Source: Litorilinea aerophila (GTDB lineage Bacteria > Chloroflexota > Anaerolineae > Caldilineales > Caldilineaceae). Taken from it: 47,387 bases of DNA. A program made the position numbers and the translations under genes. The stretch spans positions 1 to 47,387 of the forward strand of contig CAMDQF010000008.1 of the NCBI GenBank assembly GCA_945905745.1, written 5' to 3'. The notes beneath the pieces were generated by a model. It was not told the DNA's origin and searched no databases. It saw only the letters and a list, made by a program, of their open reading frames with translations. Positions 47,004 through 47,387 of the stretch are shown here, piece by piece (the stretch's first letter is position 1; the number at the start of each line of letters is the position of its first letter).

Positions 47004-47021
47004 ACTCCCTTCGGAGCACGA

Positions 47022-47387
47022 ATGAACACTTCGGTCCTCTTTGAAAATCTACACGTCCTCCTCCCCGAAATCGTACTGATTGTGGGCGCGATGATTGTGA
47101 TGATGGCGGATGTTTTTCGCCGCCGTCAGGGCGAGGCTGGCATTCTGCCTGGTCTCTCGCTGGTAACATTGCTGGCGAGTATCGGCGCGGCGGTCTACGT
47201 CTGGAACCAGCCCACCGCTTCGTATATGGGCGGGGCCACCTCAGACAACTTCTCGCTGGGCGTGCGTCTGGTGGTGGCCATCGCCGCCATCTTCGGCGTA
47301 CTCCTTAGCGGTGGCTATCTGCCCGCCATGCAGAAAAAGGCAGGCGAGTACTACTCCCTGCTCCTGCTGGCCGCCAGCGGAATGATG
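47022..47387 (+). CDS. nuoN: NADH-quinone oxidoreductase subunit N (operon 2), truncated by window edge
   Basis: MNTSVLFENLHVLLPEIVLIVGAMIVMMADVFRRRQ..., open to the window end. Identification rests on N-terminal character and operon position. Confidence 0.85.
   Translation, partial: MNTSVLFENLHVLLPEIVLIVGAMIVMMADVFRRRQGEAGILPGLSLVTLLASIGAAVYVWNQPTASYMGGATSDNFSLGVRLVVAIAAIFGVLLSGGYLPAMQKKAGEYYSLLLLAASGMM

Noticed and set aside
1-47387. tRNA, rRNA or CRISPR arrays
   Set aside because: No tRNA cloverleaf-like segments, rRNA motifs or repeat-spacer arrays were seen by eye; a tRNAscan/Infernal run would be needed to exclude them fully.

Overview
The window looks like a chromosomal segment of a Chloroflexota-like bacterium (lineage is inference). 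Left to right it holds: a 3'-truncated secreted ankyrin-repeat lipoprotein (-); a PLD-family gene plus a TVP38/DedA-like gene (-); a divergent XRE regulator (+); ileS (-); a VapBC-like pair (+); a RAYT-type REP-associated transposase (-); alaX and a GNAT gene behind a T-box leader (-); two CNNM/CBS (HlyC/CorC-like) membrane proteins (-); a DUF1572/DinB-like gene (-); a two-gene AT-rich restriction/defence-like locus (Eco57I-type methyltransferase and PLD-SF2 helicase, -). These are followed by two divergent complex I operons: a membrane-arm-only set (nuoA,H,J,K,TPR-TM,L,M,N; -) and a complete set (nuoA,B,CD,EF-fusion,G,H,I,J,K,L,M,N; +). The second operon is interrupted by small GxxExxY, Uma2, HicB-like and hypothetical genes. 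The strongest unexplained signal is a collection of short repeat 'words', mostly with 7-nt periodicity. They usually occur as inverted pairs, fill nearly every non-overlapping nuo intergenic gap, and have entered the ileS reading frame. Other notable signals are an 18-bp identical palindromic site found at two promoters near the XRE regulator, an apparently displaced T-box 3 kb upstream of ileS, TIR-like flanks around the GxxExxY gene, and a NuoE-NuoF fusion. All functional calls come from reading translations by eye; no database search was run.
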